DNA from: Trichaptum fuscoviolaceum
Taxonomy: Eukaryota; Basidiomycota; Agaricomycetes; Hymenochaetales; Trichaptaceae
Length of the DNA stretch: 64,000 bases
Assembly: GCA_910574455.1 (NCBI GenBank)
Contig: CAJSYZ010000009.1
Location: forward strand, 2,249,040-2,313,039
Direction of reading: 5' to 3'
Shown: positions 1 through 11,717 of the stretch, piece after piece
Layout of the letters: each line of letters begins with the position of its first letter
How positions within the stretch are numbered: position 1 is the stretch's first letter
Position numbers and translations under genes: made by a program
The notes under the pieces: generated by a model
Told to the model about the DNA's origin: nothing
The model's input: the letters and a program-made list of their open reading frames with translations, nothing else
Databases searched by the model: none

Positions 1-241
1 TAAAATATGCTGTACATTGAACATTACTTGGAAATTAGCTGAGATGTATCCAATTCATACTGAAAAAATCAATAGGAGCCATATTCCTTTCTCTTGAGTT
101 GCAGTATCATAATGAGTCGAACGCTGACTAAAAATAACACCCTAGTATCGGGACCGCGTCCAATAAATAGACACAAATAAGACACGGTCTTTAGTCCTCG
201 TCGTTGTGGGCGTTGACCACACTTCTTACCATCTATCGACA
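1..241. other. upstream region of the nucleoporin gene
   Basis: AT-rich leader before the ATG at 242. No clear TATA box or other element is visible. The minus-strand open frame across it is a shadow of the glutamine/glycine-rich first nucleoporin exon. Confidence 0.4.
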
Positions 242-3200
242 ATGTTTGGGTCAACATGGGGCCAACAGAATAACCAACAGCAGCAGCAGCAACCGCAGCC
301 TGGGCAGCAAGGAACATCTGCGTTTGGCCAACCAAACACGTTCGGATCGGGCGGAGGTGAGTCTGTTTGCTCTGTTTAGCCCATATACACGCTTTCCACA
401 AACAAGTCAAGCGGTCACTTCAGGGTACCGCGCGGCGCTGTGGCATACTGACTCAGTGGTCTTCCTTATTAATGGCAGCATTTGGCTCAAGCACGTTTGG
501 TCAGAACTCCCAACAACCTGCTCAGCCAGTAAATCCAATGTTTGGAGGTGCAACTACAAACACTGCGACTCCGGGGACGACAGGGACGACAGGCTTCGGT
601 ATGTGTCTCATTGTTCGCATATTACATCGGTGTGCACTAACACTAACTATTGGTTACAGGAGGATTTGGTGGTGGCGGAACGTCTGCCTTTGGAGCGAAG
701 CCAGCGTTTGGGGCTTTCGGAGGAGCAGGTACTTCGACTTTTGGCAGTGGAGGGACAGGCGCGTTCGGCCAGAACAACACAAACAACGCTGGAACGGGCG
801 CGTTTGGGCAACCAGCTAACACAGGTAGTACGTTTGGCGCAGGTGGTTTGTTCGGAACGAAGCCAGCAACCGCACCGGGAGTTTTTGGCGGTGCGACTTC
901 GACGGGCGGGACTGCAGGCAACGACAATGCGACTGGCGCTGTAGCTCCAGTGACTACGGGCACTTCAAATCCACCGTACTCTGTTCACAGCGAGAAGGAC
1001 ACGACTGGAGCCCAAACGGTGACCCTGCACTACCAAAGTATTAGCATGATGCCTGCGTACCGTGGTTCCTCCTTTGAGGTAAGCGTGGCATTTGAAACTT
1101 AATGTGACTCATATCTTGACACGAATCTTAGGAACTGCGGCTTCAAGATTATGCTCAAGGGCGCAAAACGGCTGGCGGATTTGGTCAATCTGCAGTGTTT
1201 GGTCTGAATCCTGCTCCCGCAGCTCAAGCCTCTTCATCCACCTTTGGTCAGCCAGCAACGACCTCCACGAACGCCTTTGGTGCCTTTGGCCAAAACAATC
1301 AAGCGCCCACACAGCCTGCTACAAACGCTTTTAATGCTTTTGCCCAGCCATCAACGTCACAACAGCCATCAACATTTGGAGGAGGATCTACCTTCGGAGC
1401 GTTTCAGCAGAATCAACAGCAGCAACCACAGCCATCCACAGGGACTGGTCTTTTCTCAGGATTTGGCCAGAATAACCAGCAGCAGCAGCAAACGCAACCT
1501 GCTCAACCTACTACAAGCGCTTTTGGAGGAGGGTTTGGTAGTACTCAGAACAAACCATTTGGAGGCTTCGGTAAACAGTTCACTGTACCTATGGAGTATG
1601 TCTCTAACTAACAAACCCTAGGTGCAAGCACAACACCAAATGCCTTCAACACGTCTGCGTTCGGCCAGAACAATCAGCAGCAGCAATCCAACACGACAGG
1701 GACCGGGCTTTTTGGGCAGCCGTCAACCCAACAGCAAGGATCCACCAACGCGTTCAGCGGTTTCGGACAAAAGTCTACTTTTGGGCAGCCCACGACTCAG
1801 CCTACGACGGGTTTCGGTCTTTTCAACACAAATCAACAGAACCAGCAACAAAATCAGCCCCAACAACAGCCGTCGACAGGCCTTTTTGGTACTGGAGGGA
1901 CGGGCCTATTTGGCCAGAATAATGCACAGCAACAGCAGCAACAGCAAGGGCAGACACAGCCCTCACAGCCTAGTGGTAAGTTTTTGTGCGTTAACGCACG
2001 CTCCTTTTTTCTAATGCTTCTGTAGTCTTCGGTCAACCGCAACAAGCGAATCCGCCTACCAACCCTGGTTTGCTTGGAAACAGCATGTTCGGAAATAACG
2101 CGAACCAACCAAAGCCGGGTATGCGGTGATATAAGAGTTTGCATTGAAGTTCCCTAATCGTATCTTTGTTTCAGGCTTTGGTGGCAATTTATTCGGTCAG
2201 CCAAGTAATTCCACAACTGGGAACGGAACTGCGAACCAACAGCCAACTGGTCTTTTTGGGCCTTCAGCTACTCAGAACAGTACACAAACGCCTGGGACAA
2301 ATGCGTTCGGCGGCTCTTCAATATTTGCGCCTAAGCCTTCTGCCTTCGGACAACCTAATACGCAGACCGGGAATGGATTTAGCAATTCACTCTTTGGTAC
2401 AAACAACCTCAGTGGTTCCACGGGAGGATTCACTTCTTCTGTAGCTGGCCCAGGTCCGAACCAGCAGGGCTCTTTGACAGCTTCCATTGCCGAACCTGTG
2501 CAGGCCAATCTTCCGATTTTTAGCCTATTAAAGAGTGGACCGCAAGCAAGTGCTGTTGATCCGCCACCGAAAAAGGCAGCAAGCTATTTTGTGGATGTTC
2601 CTACCCGGTCACCACTTGGCTTGTCAACTTCTCGAGCTGGAGGGTATAACAAACTCAGGGGCTTTGGATCTTCGAAGGCTGGCAGTTTATTGCGGAACAA
2701 CGGCCTCTCATCTACTATGACTCTCACATCCACCCCGCCGAACGCACTCTCTTTGAGTAGGACTGATAGTCGGGGACTACTGGGCCCTGAGGCTTTTCTC
2801 AGTAATTCCATGTTAGGGAGCGATGGCAAGCCGAGCCCTAAAAAGCTTGTGTTGGACAAAAAAATGGATCCAAGTGAGGTATTTGGGCGTTCATCTGCAG
2901 GCAGGGCAGGAAGTCCGAAGGTGGCATTCAACCCCGCCATGAGCGTCGCCGCCCGTGAGAAGGAGGGCTTTGGATACCCCTCCATGCCACGAGTTTCTCC
3001 GCCCGCAGCTGCCTCGCCATCAACAACAGCCTCCCCCGGAAAGAAGGCAGCTCATCTGGCCGGCGATCCCTCATCTTCAACGAAAGAGAAAGGCGCAGAT
3101 GAATTGCAAGAGGGTGACTACTGGGTGAAGCCAAGCTTAGATGTCTTACGAGGCATGAGCAATAGTGAACTGTCGTCCTTCGAAGGACTTGTCGTTGGCC

Positions 3201-3556
3201 GTAAGGGCTACGGCGAGGTTCAGTTCCTCGAGCCTGTCGACCTCACTGCTCTTCCGCGGTTGTCTTCGTTGCTTGGAAAGATCGTACAGATTGATAGCAA
3301 GGAGTGCTGCGTATATCCGGACAGTGTGGAGGGCGATGACCTCAAACCACCACCTGGTGAAGGAATCAACGTGAAAGCACGCATTGTCTTGCTAGGCTGC
3401 TGGCCTATAGACAAGGCTACCCGCGAACCAGTCAAGGATGAAACACACCCTTCGTTTGTGAAGCATCTGAAGAGACTAAAGAACATGAAGCACACACACT
3501 TCGAGAACTATTCCATTGCAGACGGGAAATGGACATTCGTGGTGGATCACTTCTGA
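242..3556 (+). CDS. NUP98: FG nucleoporin, Nup98/Nup116/Nup100 type
   Basis: Component of the nuclear pore complex: FG repeats form the permeability barrier and a Gle2/Rae1-binding motif serves mRNA export. Seven exons join in frame: 242-356, 479-598, 660-1078, 1132-1570, 1622-1975, 2026-2118, 2175-3556, giving 973 residues. The start is ATG followed by FGSTWG. Residues 1 to about 590 are FG/GLFG repeats rich in Gln, Asn and Thr. A GLEBS-like motif (SISMMPAYRGSSFEELRLQD) spans the exon 3/4 junction near residues 205-225. The last 150 residues are the Nup98 autoproteolytic (nucleoporin2) domain, beginning around GDYWVKPS. The protein ends at ...FVVDHF followed by TGA, so the His-Phe side of the usual HF|S cleavage site is the natural C terminus and no Nup96 part follows. 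The GLEBS motif favours Nup98/Nup116 over Nup145N. Confidence 0.95.
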
Positions 3557-4371
3557 CCTCATTCACAAATCAGCTGATTCGAGAGATTTGTTGGTTATTT
3601 GTTCTTCTTTCTCGCTTAGCTTTGTAGATTCTTCATGTCGTAGTTGTCCTTCATGTACTTAACACATCAAATTGCTCATGTTTACTTTGCAATATATCAT
3701 TTGTCACATTGATTTTACACATTTTTTCTAACTGAGCAAGTTACTTCGATTATACCATCAATCATATGCTAAAACGTAGTGGTCCATTGATTAGCCTTAC
3801 TTATATCGGCTCGAACACTTCAAGTTGGGGGCGCCTTATTTAGTACATAGGCGTTCCAACGTCTAGAATCACTGTTAAAATAACGACTATCACAGCCCGA
3901 AGTTACCGCTGATCATATGGATAGATCAGCAGAGGAACTCTGTGCCTTTCACTGTCAGCCCCGATTACTTCAGTAATTTCATGCATTAATAACATCGCTT
4001 CGTGCTGGTTCCCCAGCCTGAACGTTTCTCCACGGCCCGCAGCGACCGCGCGTAGATATCAATTCGCCAAAAATTCATCTTTATTGGACAGAATGTTCCT
4101 TCCGTTCGTTACAATGTATGCTGGGGCAGGGTCGGATGGTCTTGGTGGGGTTAGCTTCCGTATTCGACAACGCAAATCATGACGTACTCCGAGGTTTTCC
4201 CATAGTAATGCGATCACAGGACACATCTTGCATCGTACTCTGGACGCCGGTGAATAGCGGTTTCGTGCGTCGGGAGATCTTGACAGACACTGCAACGGGT
4301 GCATTTATTAGTGGCCAGGGCATTGACGAGTAGAAGATGTTTCTTTCGCTTCCACGTCGATTTGGGTGACC
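3557..4371. other. intergenic, NUP98 3' end and GH115 promoter
   Basis: AT-rich 3' flank after the NUP98 stop, then about 400 bases of upstream sequence for the glucuronidase gene. Short open frames at 4059-4333 have no codon bias or splice structure and look spurious. No transcription-factor site could be assigned with confidence. Confidence 0.4.
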
Positions 4372-7300
4372 ATGCACGCTCACGGATTGTGGGCTGTAAG
4401 CCTTCTGGCCTTCTGGCTCTCGTCGAGGGTAGATGCTATCGGCCAAGCATCTTGTGTGTCCTTTGCCTCTGGGCCTTCGTTGTTCCCTGTCGTCAACGGA
4501 GGTCAACTGGCGCCTGTCTATGTCTCCGGAGATGACTGGCCGGGGGTGCAGCGCGCAGCTGGGGACTTCGTTTCAGACATTAAGCAGGTCACTGGCAAAA
4601 CACTTTCACTGAAGAACATCTCTTCAGTGGCCACCATTCCAAAGTCATCGGAAGCGCCAATTATTATCGGAACTTTAGGGCACTCTTCCTTAATCGATGA
4701 AATCGTCAATAACACGCAGCTCGACGTGTCTTCTATATCTGGGAAATGGGAAGCATACATTTCCAAGCAGGTGTCAAATCCTCTTCCTGGGATCTCATCG
4801 GCATACGTTATCATAGGGTCGGACAAGAGGGGGGCGGTGTATGCGATTTATGATCACACTGAGCAATTCGGAGTCTCGCCGTGGTACTGGTATGTTTTTC
4901 ATCCTCTGCTTCGTTTTTTATTCACCCAGTAACAAGACGTTTGAAAGGTGGGCTGATGTTCCTACTACGAAGCATGCCAATCTCTTTGTCTCCTCTTCGG
5001 GTTGCTCCCATGGACCACCGACAGTCAAGTATCGCGGAATCTTCCTCAACGATGAGCAGCCAGCCTTGCAGAACTGGGCGATGGAGAAGTTTACGAACGG
5101 TACCGGGTCGTTTTACTTTAACTCCCCATTCAACTCCCAATTTTATGCCAAGCTGTGAGTTCGTCGTCACCAAGTAAATAATGCATATTGAAAGTCAATC
5201 ACAGGTTCGAACTGATCCTTCGGCTTCGTGGAAATTACCTATGGCCAGGTGGTTTTATGTCCTACACGCCCTCTACTTGTCGGATGTGCTAAACTGAACC
5301 ATTAGCAATTTGGGGGAGTGCCTTCGCGATAGATGATCCCCTCAACCAGCCTCTCGCAGATTCGTACGGTGTTGTTATGGGTACAAGGTATTCAACTCTT
5401 TCAAAGATAGGCATATTTCGATGCTGATGCGGTTCATTCAGCCACCAGGAGCCTATGATGCGGTCTACCCCCAACGAATGGAATGCTTTCGGTACTGGGC
5501 CCTGGAATTACACTTCCAATGCGCAAAACGTGTACAACTATTGGGTAAACGGCACAGAAAGAGCAAAGCCATACGAGTCCTTGTATACACTGGGTATGCG
5601 CGGTGATGGAGATCGTGAGTAGCGAATGCCTTTCTTCCTTGAAATTCACGCCAGATTTGAAACCTTCATCCATCGTTGTCCAGTACCACTGGGAGAATCC
5701 ACCAATATCGATTTGCTGGAAAAGATTGTCGCCGACCAGCGCCAAATCCTGGCGGATGTATACAACACGTCAGATGTCACGACAATTCCACAGTTGTGGG
5801 CTCTTTGTACGTCCTTGAAATCGCTACCAGGCACCATTCGCAGCAGACTGATGAGGTCCACAGACAAAGAAGTGCAAGGATACTATGAAGACGGCATGCG
5901 GGTCCCGGACGACGTAGTTCTGCTATGGACAGACGACAAGTAGGTCTTCATGATTGACAAAGTCGCGTGATAAACGCTGAGAATGGCCTGCAGTTGGGGA
6001 AATATCCGCCGATTTCCACTGGAAGATGAAAGGAACAGAACCGGAGGGGCTGGAGTCTACTATCATGTAAGTGACTCTGATTTGCACGTAGAATCCTCCT
6101 GAGCCTTGATTCGCCTTAGTACGACTACGTAAGTCGCTAGAAATGGTTGTATTCAAAAACAATTTGCATACCTTTCATCGTAGGTAGGAACGCCGAGAGA
6201 CTACAAGTGGATCACGGTATGACTTCTCCATCATTAAGAGGCATTCTGCTTCTAACTTCCTCATACAGAGCTCCCAGATTTCAAAGGTATGCGCAAGATG
6301 TACCCAGAAGTTGAACCATGTTATATTTTCTTCTAGACATACGAGCAAATGTCGCTTGCGGTCGAGCGCTCTGCGGTATCTGTTTGGATCCTCAATGTTG
6401 GTGACTTGAAGCCCTACGAGCTCGGCACCGAATTTTTCCTCGCATATGGCTGGAATAGCTCGCGTTGGAATCCAAACAACCTCGATAGCTTCGTGACACT
6501 CTGGGCGCAGAGAGAGTTCGACATTGGTACGTCCGACGCGACCACTGTCACCGAGATCATCGGCAATGTTACAAGGTGGAACGCGAGGCGCAAGCCCGAA
6601 CTTCTCAATGGCACGACGTATAGCTTGATCAATTACCGAGAGTGCGCCAGAATTTCTAACTTTTTCGATGAGTCGCTGACCAGCACTCGATAGGGCTGAT
6701 AACGTACTCTCTGCGTGGAAGACGTTGACCGATGCGTCTTCGAAGATCTACAATAAACTCCCGGCCTCCTACAAGCCAGCCTTCTTCGAACTTGTCCATC
6801 ACCCGGCACTTGCCAGTGCCACACTCGGCTCAATGTGGATATATCAGGGCATGAACAACGTACGAGCATCACAGGCAAGGTTGAGCACGAACAACCTAGC
6901 GGACCAGGTTGAAAGCCTCTTTGAGACTGATTACGCACTAGAAGAACAGTATCATACCATACTGAATGGTGAGTAGGTACCGTTGTGTGTTGGTCAATTC
7001 AGTATTGAAGTGGATTTCCTAGGAAAATGGGACCAGTAAGTGCCTGTTGTGGTTCTAAAGTTGTTTCAGGACTCAATCATAAGAAAAGTATGATGGATCA
7101 GACTCACGTCATGTACTACTACTGGCAACAGCCAATGGCAAATACGTGCGTACAATATCCGATAGTAGAGTTCGTTACTAAGTCACAGATTGCATTATCA
7201 GTATGCCGCCTATTACGAAAATCCAGTCCAAGAAACAAGCTCTAGCTGGTCCCATGCGATTAGTTCCAGAGGGTACACTTGGTGCTTGGTGCGTCCTTTT

Positions 7301-8436
7301 TATGGTCGATTCCCGTGATAAACATTGATCGCGCATGCTTGGAAGGCCTGGGGACAATTCGAACCAATGCGCGCAAGGATACAATTGTCCTGCACCTTCT
7401 GTATCCCTCGACCGATACGCGCCTATCCAATCACGTTACATTGACGTCGGTGCAGGAGGACCCAACCCTTTTACCTTCACAGCTACTGCGAACGTCTCTT
7501 GGCTCACTCTTACTCCTTCCAAAGGTAATCTTTCGCCGTCAAACCCGGAGTCGCGTGTTGAGGGGACAGTCGACTGGAGCAAAGTGACCGGACAGGAAAC
7601 AGCCGTTATCACCTTCAACGCAACAGTGGACGGGAAAGTCACTCAGACAACGCAAGTCTACTACGTCGCGACTAATTATGCGGCGGAGAGTGGATTTACT
7701 GGATTTGTGGAAGGTGATGGAGGTATTTCGATCGAGGCGGCCCATGCATCGAGGAATACCTCTGTCTCCGGGGTGACGTGGACCGAGCTACCAGGTTACG
7801 GTAAGACGCTATCCGGTGTAACGCCGTGGCCACGCCTGGGCAATAATGGTGCAAACTTCTCAGTCGGAAGTGGTCCTTCCTTGTTCGTTTGATCTAGTCC
7901 TCGTCCTGTTTTGGTCCGTCCCTGCTGACCTTCCTTTACGCAGGGAGTATGACTTCTTCAACTTCAATACGATCGCTTCTTCGGGAAACTTGACCGTCAC
8001 AACTCTTGTTTCCCCATCCCTGAACGCCAACGGCAAAGATCGACCGCTTGGGTTCGCGGTGCAAATCGACTCGCTGGACGCTCAAGTGAAATACTTTATA
8101 CCAGCTGCTGCGTCTGGGACACTCCCTGCTGGATGGGATGGTACTGATGGGTTTGTCGCAAATAGCATCGTGAGCGTGCCTACAACATTCACGGGTGTGC
8201 AACCTGGAAAGCACACATTAAAAGTACGCATTCCCATGGCATAGTTGCAGCAACCGAAATGACCTGAGATGCAATTGTAGATTTGGATGATAGAACCTGC
8301 TGTCGTTATTCAGAAAATCGTCATCAGTAAGCATACGTTCAATCTATGTACACATAATCGAAATACTCACCATGCTTCAGATACTGGAAACGTTCGCCCC
8401 AGTTACCTTGGCCCTCCGGAAAGCGTTAAACTATAA
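4372..8436 (+). CDS. xylan alpha-1,2-glucuronidase, glycoside hydrolase family 115
   Basis: Secreted enzyme that removes (4-O-methyl-)glucuronic acid side chains from glucuronoxylan. Twenty exons: 4372-4889, 4948-5154, 5205-5248, 5306-5387, 5442-5614, 5684-5806, 5864-5939, 5994-6066, 6120-6128, 6184-6216, 6269-6286, 6337-6641, 6694-6968, 7023-7035, 7089-7145, 7202-7288, 7346-7882, 7944-8223, 8281-8326, 8381-8436. All phases agree and give 1003 residues, the normal size for the family. The ATG at 4372 opens a signal peptide (hydrophobic core WAVSLLAFWL, cleavage near residue 22); an in-frame GTG just upstream is not a eukaryotic start. Family signatures visible across junctions include GVSPWYWWADVP, YRGIFLNDE, GTSHQEPMMRSTPNEW, LYTLGMRGDGD, VQGYYEDGMRVPDDV and DQTHVMYYYWQQPM. 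The C-terminal beta-rich domain ends in VRPSYLGPPES. Several NxS/T sites fit secretion. It suggests a plant-biomass-degrading lifestyle. Confidence 0.95.
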
Positions 8437-8755
8437 ATGTGAATAATCATACACGCACATAGATTGCACATTGTCTTCGAGTTTACCATCGAAGCATAGA
8501 GTAACTGATGCATCTATGTCTTAGAGATGCTGATATTTCCATCACAGTGCCATGCTGTTGCAATGAATCGAAAATAATGGTGTATAAGTCTGGATAAGCG
8601 TACAGGTGAAAGTCAATGATAAGTTTACACAAGTCCGTCATCCCTAAGGATGGAGCTATTAAACGTGCCATAAAAGGAGTACTAGAGTAAAGTCAGATTT
8701 TTCGTGTCGTGAAAGAAGCTTAACATATCACTTACAATGTGATGTATAAAAGGTA
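8437..8755. other. convergent 3' flanks
   Basis: About 320 bases between the GH115 stop and the minus-strand small membrane protein stop. It is AT-rich and no gene is visible. Confidence 0.4.
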
Positions 8756-9225
8756 CTAAACCTGATTCCTTAATTGTGTAGATGATGGAGATCTGGGAGG
8801 TGTTTGTCCGCTGCTGCTTTTCAATCTTTCCGCTCGAGATGACAATGGCTCATCATCAGCTTCATCCTCTTCATCATCTTCGACAAAGCTGCGTGCAGGG
8901 GGCCCGTCATCTTCAGAAAGCCTGATATGCCCTTCGCCTCCAGACCATGTCTTAAGTCTAAAGGCACCGTAGCGAATATGCTTAGTTGCGTTCTTCAGAG
9001 ATCTGCCTCGTACTCACTGGTGTGCGACTACGGTTCGCAGGTTGTTCGCTCGTTTCCAAAGGAGAAAAAGAATGCAGATGGTGCAAATTGTAAACAAGAA
9101 GATGAATAACTCGTTGCCAATCGGTTGTGGTTTCGGTGATTCTTTTGGTTCTTGGAGTAGCGCATCAATATCGTATAAGCCATGTGACGCCAAGTTTTTC
9201 AACACTTACCACCAGAAGGTGCCAT
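8756..9225 (-). CDS. small single-pass membrane protein, unknown function
   Basis: Three-exon gene on the minus strand: 9225-9210, 9150-9018, 8957-8756, phases 1 and 2, giving 116 residues ending in RNQV. The start is ATGGCACCTTCTGG at 9225. Introns are 59 and 60 bases with good donors (gtaagt, gtgagt); the second has a CTAAG-type branch and a tttag acceptor. The protein has a short acidic/proline N terminus (EPKESPKPQP), one strong membrane segment at about residues 20-38 (LFIFLFTICTICILFLLW) followed by positive charges (KRANN), then a cytosolic tail with an acidic stretch (EDDEEDEADDE) and a Ser/Pro-rich end. This looks like a type III or tail-type membrane protein. No family is recognised. 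It converges on GH115 with about 320 bases between stops. Confidence 0.75.
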
Positions 9226-11717
9226 GAGTGAAATGGTAGAAGAGATTTACAGAATCGAGAAGTAAGAAATACGTGTTGTCGGTGCTGTGCAGATGCAACG
9301 CGCTTGAAAGCGCGTTCTGAAGTTCACTCACTGGCGTGGCACTCACCACTGCCAGTGCTGTCTGCAGCCTGAGCCTGAGTGAGGTTCAAGTTCCCACGAA
9401 CCCTAACGCCGATCATCCAAACCTGAACTTGAAGGAGGTCAAGTCTAAATGCCCGTTGTTAATGAAAGGCATATACGCAAATCAAAGATACAAGACTATC
9501 TTCTGTATGCTATATCTAGCAGCTATACGCCCTTCGAACAATAATTTCTTTCATTCATTACTATATAGTATGCAAGCGCATCCACGTTTGCTGTATGTGC
9601 GTTACTAGTTTGATGACCACCCGCCAGTGAGGTAACTTGAAGGATAGATGTACATCAGAGTCGCCCTTACAAGTAGCGGAGCAAGACATCCCCCCTAGTG
9701 TGCAATGGACTAAGAAAGATAAGGCACCTGATTCACAATTCGGTAGCTTCAACTTTCCCGGATTTGGATTATTAACTAGCTCGGGTCTACTAGCATGTAC
9801 AGCTTGATAAAAAATAAATACTGTCGTAGACTTACTACTGGCATGCCTTTGTTTGCCCTTCTCATTGAGTCCAAGTAGAGGAATAGCAAGTTTATTGTTA
9901 TTTTGTCCAGATGACTCTCGTGGCGACTATCTTTAGAGCACAATGAGAGACCCATCTTCTCTAATACGCTCCAACCTCGAGTGTGCTTGAGGAATGGGAC
10001 CCACAGCAACTGAAATAAGTCAGTGGGGCACGAGAGCCATGGAGTGGGGATGATGGCTCCTTCCTCACGTATATATCTTGATCTTATTCGGCGGGGTGCC
10101 TTTGATGCGTGAAAAACGCGGGAGCAGACAGATGCATCTAGCCGTGAAGATAAGCATCAGCAGCATTGCATGGACGGCGTCTCAGCGAAGATGAGAACCT
10201 TGAAGGGCCGCTCATGAACTTCTGCGATGAGGGAACGTAATCTGGAATGTATCAATTCGATCTTTAGACGTGAAATGGCTCGACTGCGTGCCTTCCATTC
10301 TTCAACTTTTAAGCTCCCCCTTTCCGTGAAAAGGGCTGTAGTAGTACTGTTTCGGATTACGCCAGCTTGATTCGGAAAACACCTAGTATCATGATGAGTA
10401 AGCGCTGATTTAGTTTCTGAGAAAACAGATAGTAGGTAGCGTAGCAGCAGGTCCGATGCGGCGATGTCTGGTAGCAACACGAAATGGTCGATTATTATTA
10501 GTGGGACTCGAAGTTCAGGGATTGCCAGGTGTTTTGCAGTCGCGGAACATCTGGTATTTCCGAACGTCCGACAGTGAGAACTCTGTAGATAAAGTTAACA
10601 AATGACAGCTAAAATGCCACGCATCATTGAGCCTAGACTAGGGTTGAATGTTGGGGTCAACAACCACTTTCCTTCTTGATGCATACGCAAACGTTTGCTC
10701 CATCTATGCCCCGTTGTTTTAGTAACTCACAGCCCATGATTTAGCTAGAGCCCATGAGAGTCATCAATATGCCTTTTAGACAGGGTTGAAGATGTAGGCC
10801 TACCGAATTGACTTCGTGCAAAGTTGACATTGATAGATTCTGCCGGCGCGGGCTGTCGTTACCGATGGCTACCCATTTTACATGAGCTATGATGCAATTG
10901 AGTTCCCCGATCAAACTTGAGCGGCCTGCAAATACATATCACTTTCAGAGTGATTTTCAGGATACGGCACCCCGCATTTATGTATTGCAGTCCATGAGTT
11001 GCCACAATGCATGAAACATAGGCACGGGTACACCTCTGTTCCGAGTCTGTGCATAAAAGCCCTGTCAGTTTTTTATGCATCGGCGGGGATACCAAACAGA
11101 AAGATTTAGGTATGAATTAGTCCCGGTTTTCTTCACAGTTATTTTCAAATACTTGCCAGGGATATCAAGGAAGGATCGTCGTTTCTTTGTCGTCTACTAT
11201 AGGCTGAGACGGACTCGAGCCATAGCTTTTTTCGTCGGATGCACTGACTGTTGATTTAGACGATCGGAGATACAAAGGTGAAAGGACACACTTTAAAGGT
11301 GCGATGATCTTGAAATAGGGATGGGGACAGGTGTAAATGTTAGTTCAACACCATGAATCAAAATGGCACTGGCAGTTGAGAACGACAACTTACAATTTTC
11401 CCACGAACCCTTGCGTCGATCACCTCTACCCGCGAAGAACTTCCCGGGGGTTTCACGCTCATAATCTCACGATGGCAATTATAACAATGAATATTCGTAC
11501 AAGTAACTTTCATAACATACAAATATCATTACACTATGAAATTTAAGGGGGGTAGAGCATCACGAATGTACGTGCACCAGCTTTAGCTGTAAAGGAGGTT
11601 ACCGCAACATGGCTCCATACGGCCCACGTCGACCTGTGCGGTCCATACATGCCCTGGCTTGACCGCCATTCCCAGTGTGCAACTCCTCAGCGGAGACACG
11701 AAGATAAGCATTACCTT
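9226..11717. other. 2.5 kb with no convincing gene
   Basis: Short open frames (for example 10157-10480 minus and 9336-9608 plus) lack family similarity and plausible splice partners. Two copies of a roughly 27-base sequence (TTCCCACGAACCCTNNCGNCGATCA) occur at 9391 and 11398, hinting at an old dispersed repeat. Nothing else could be supported. Confidence 0.4.

Noticed and set aside
9014..9205. Open frame starting MLKNLASHG as an independent gene
   Set aside because: Its first codons lie in the intron of the three-exon gene at 8756-9225; only the membrane segment part is exonic.
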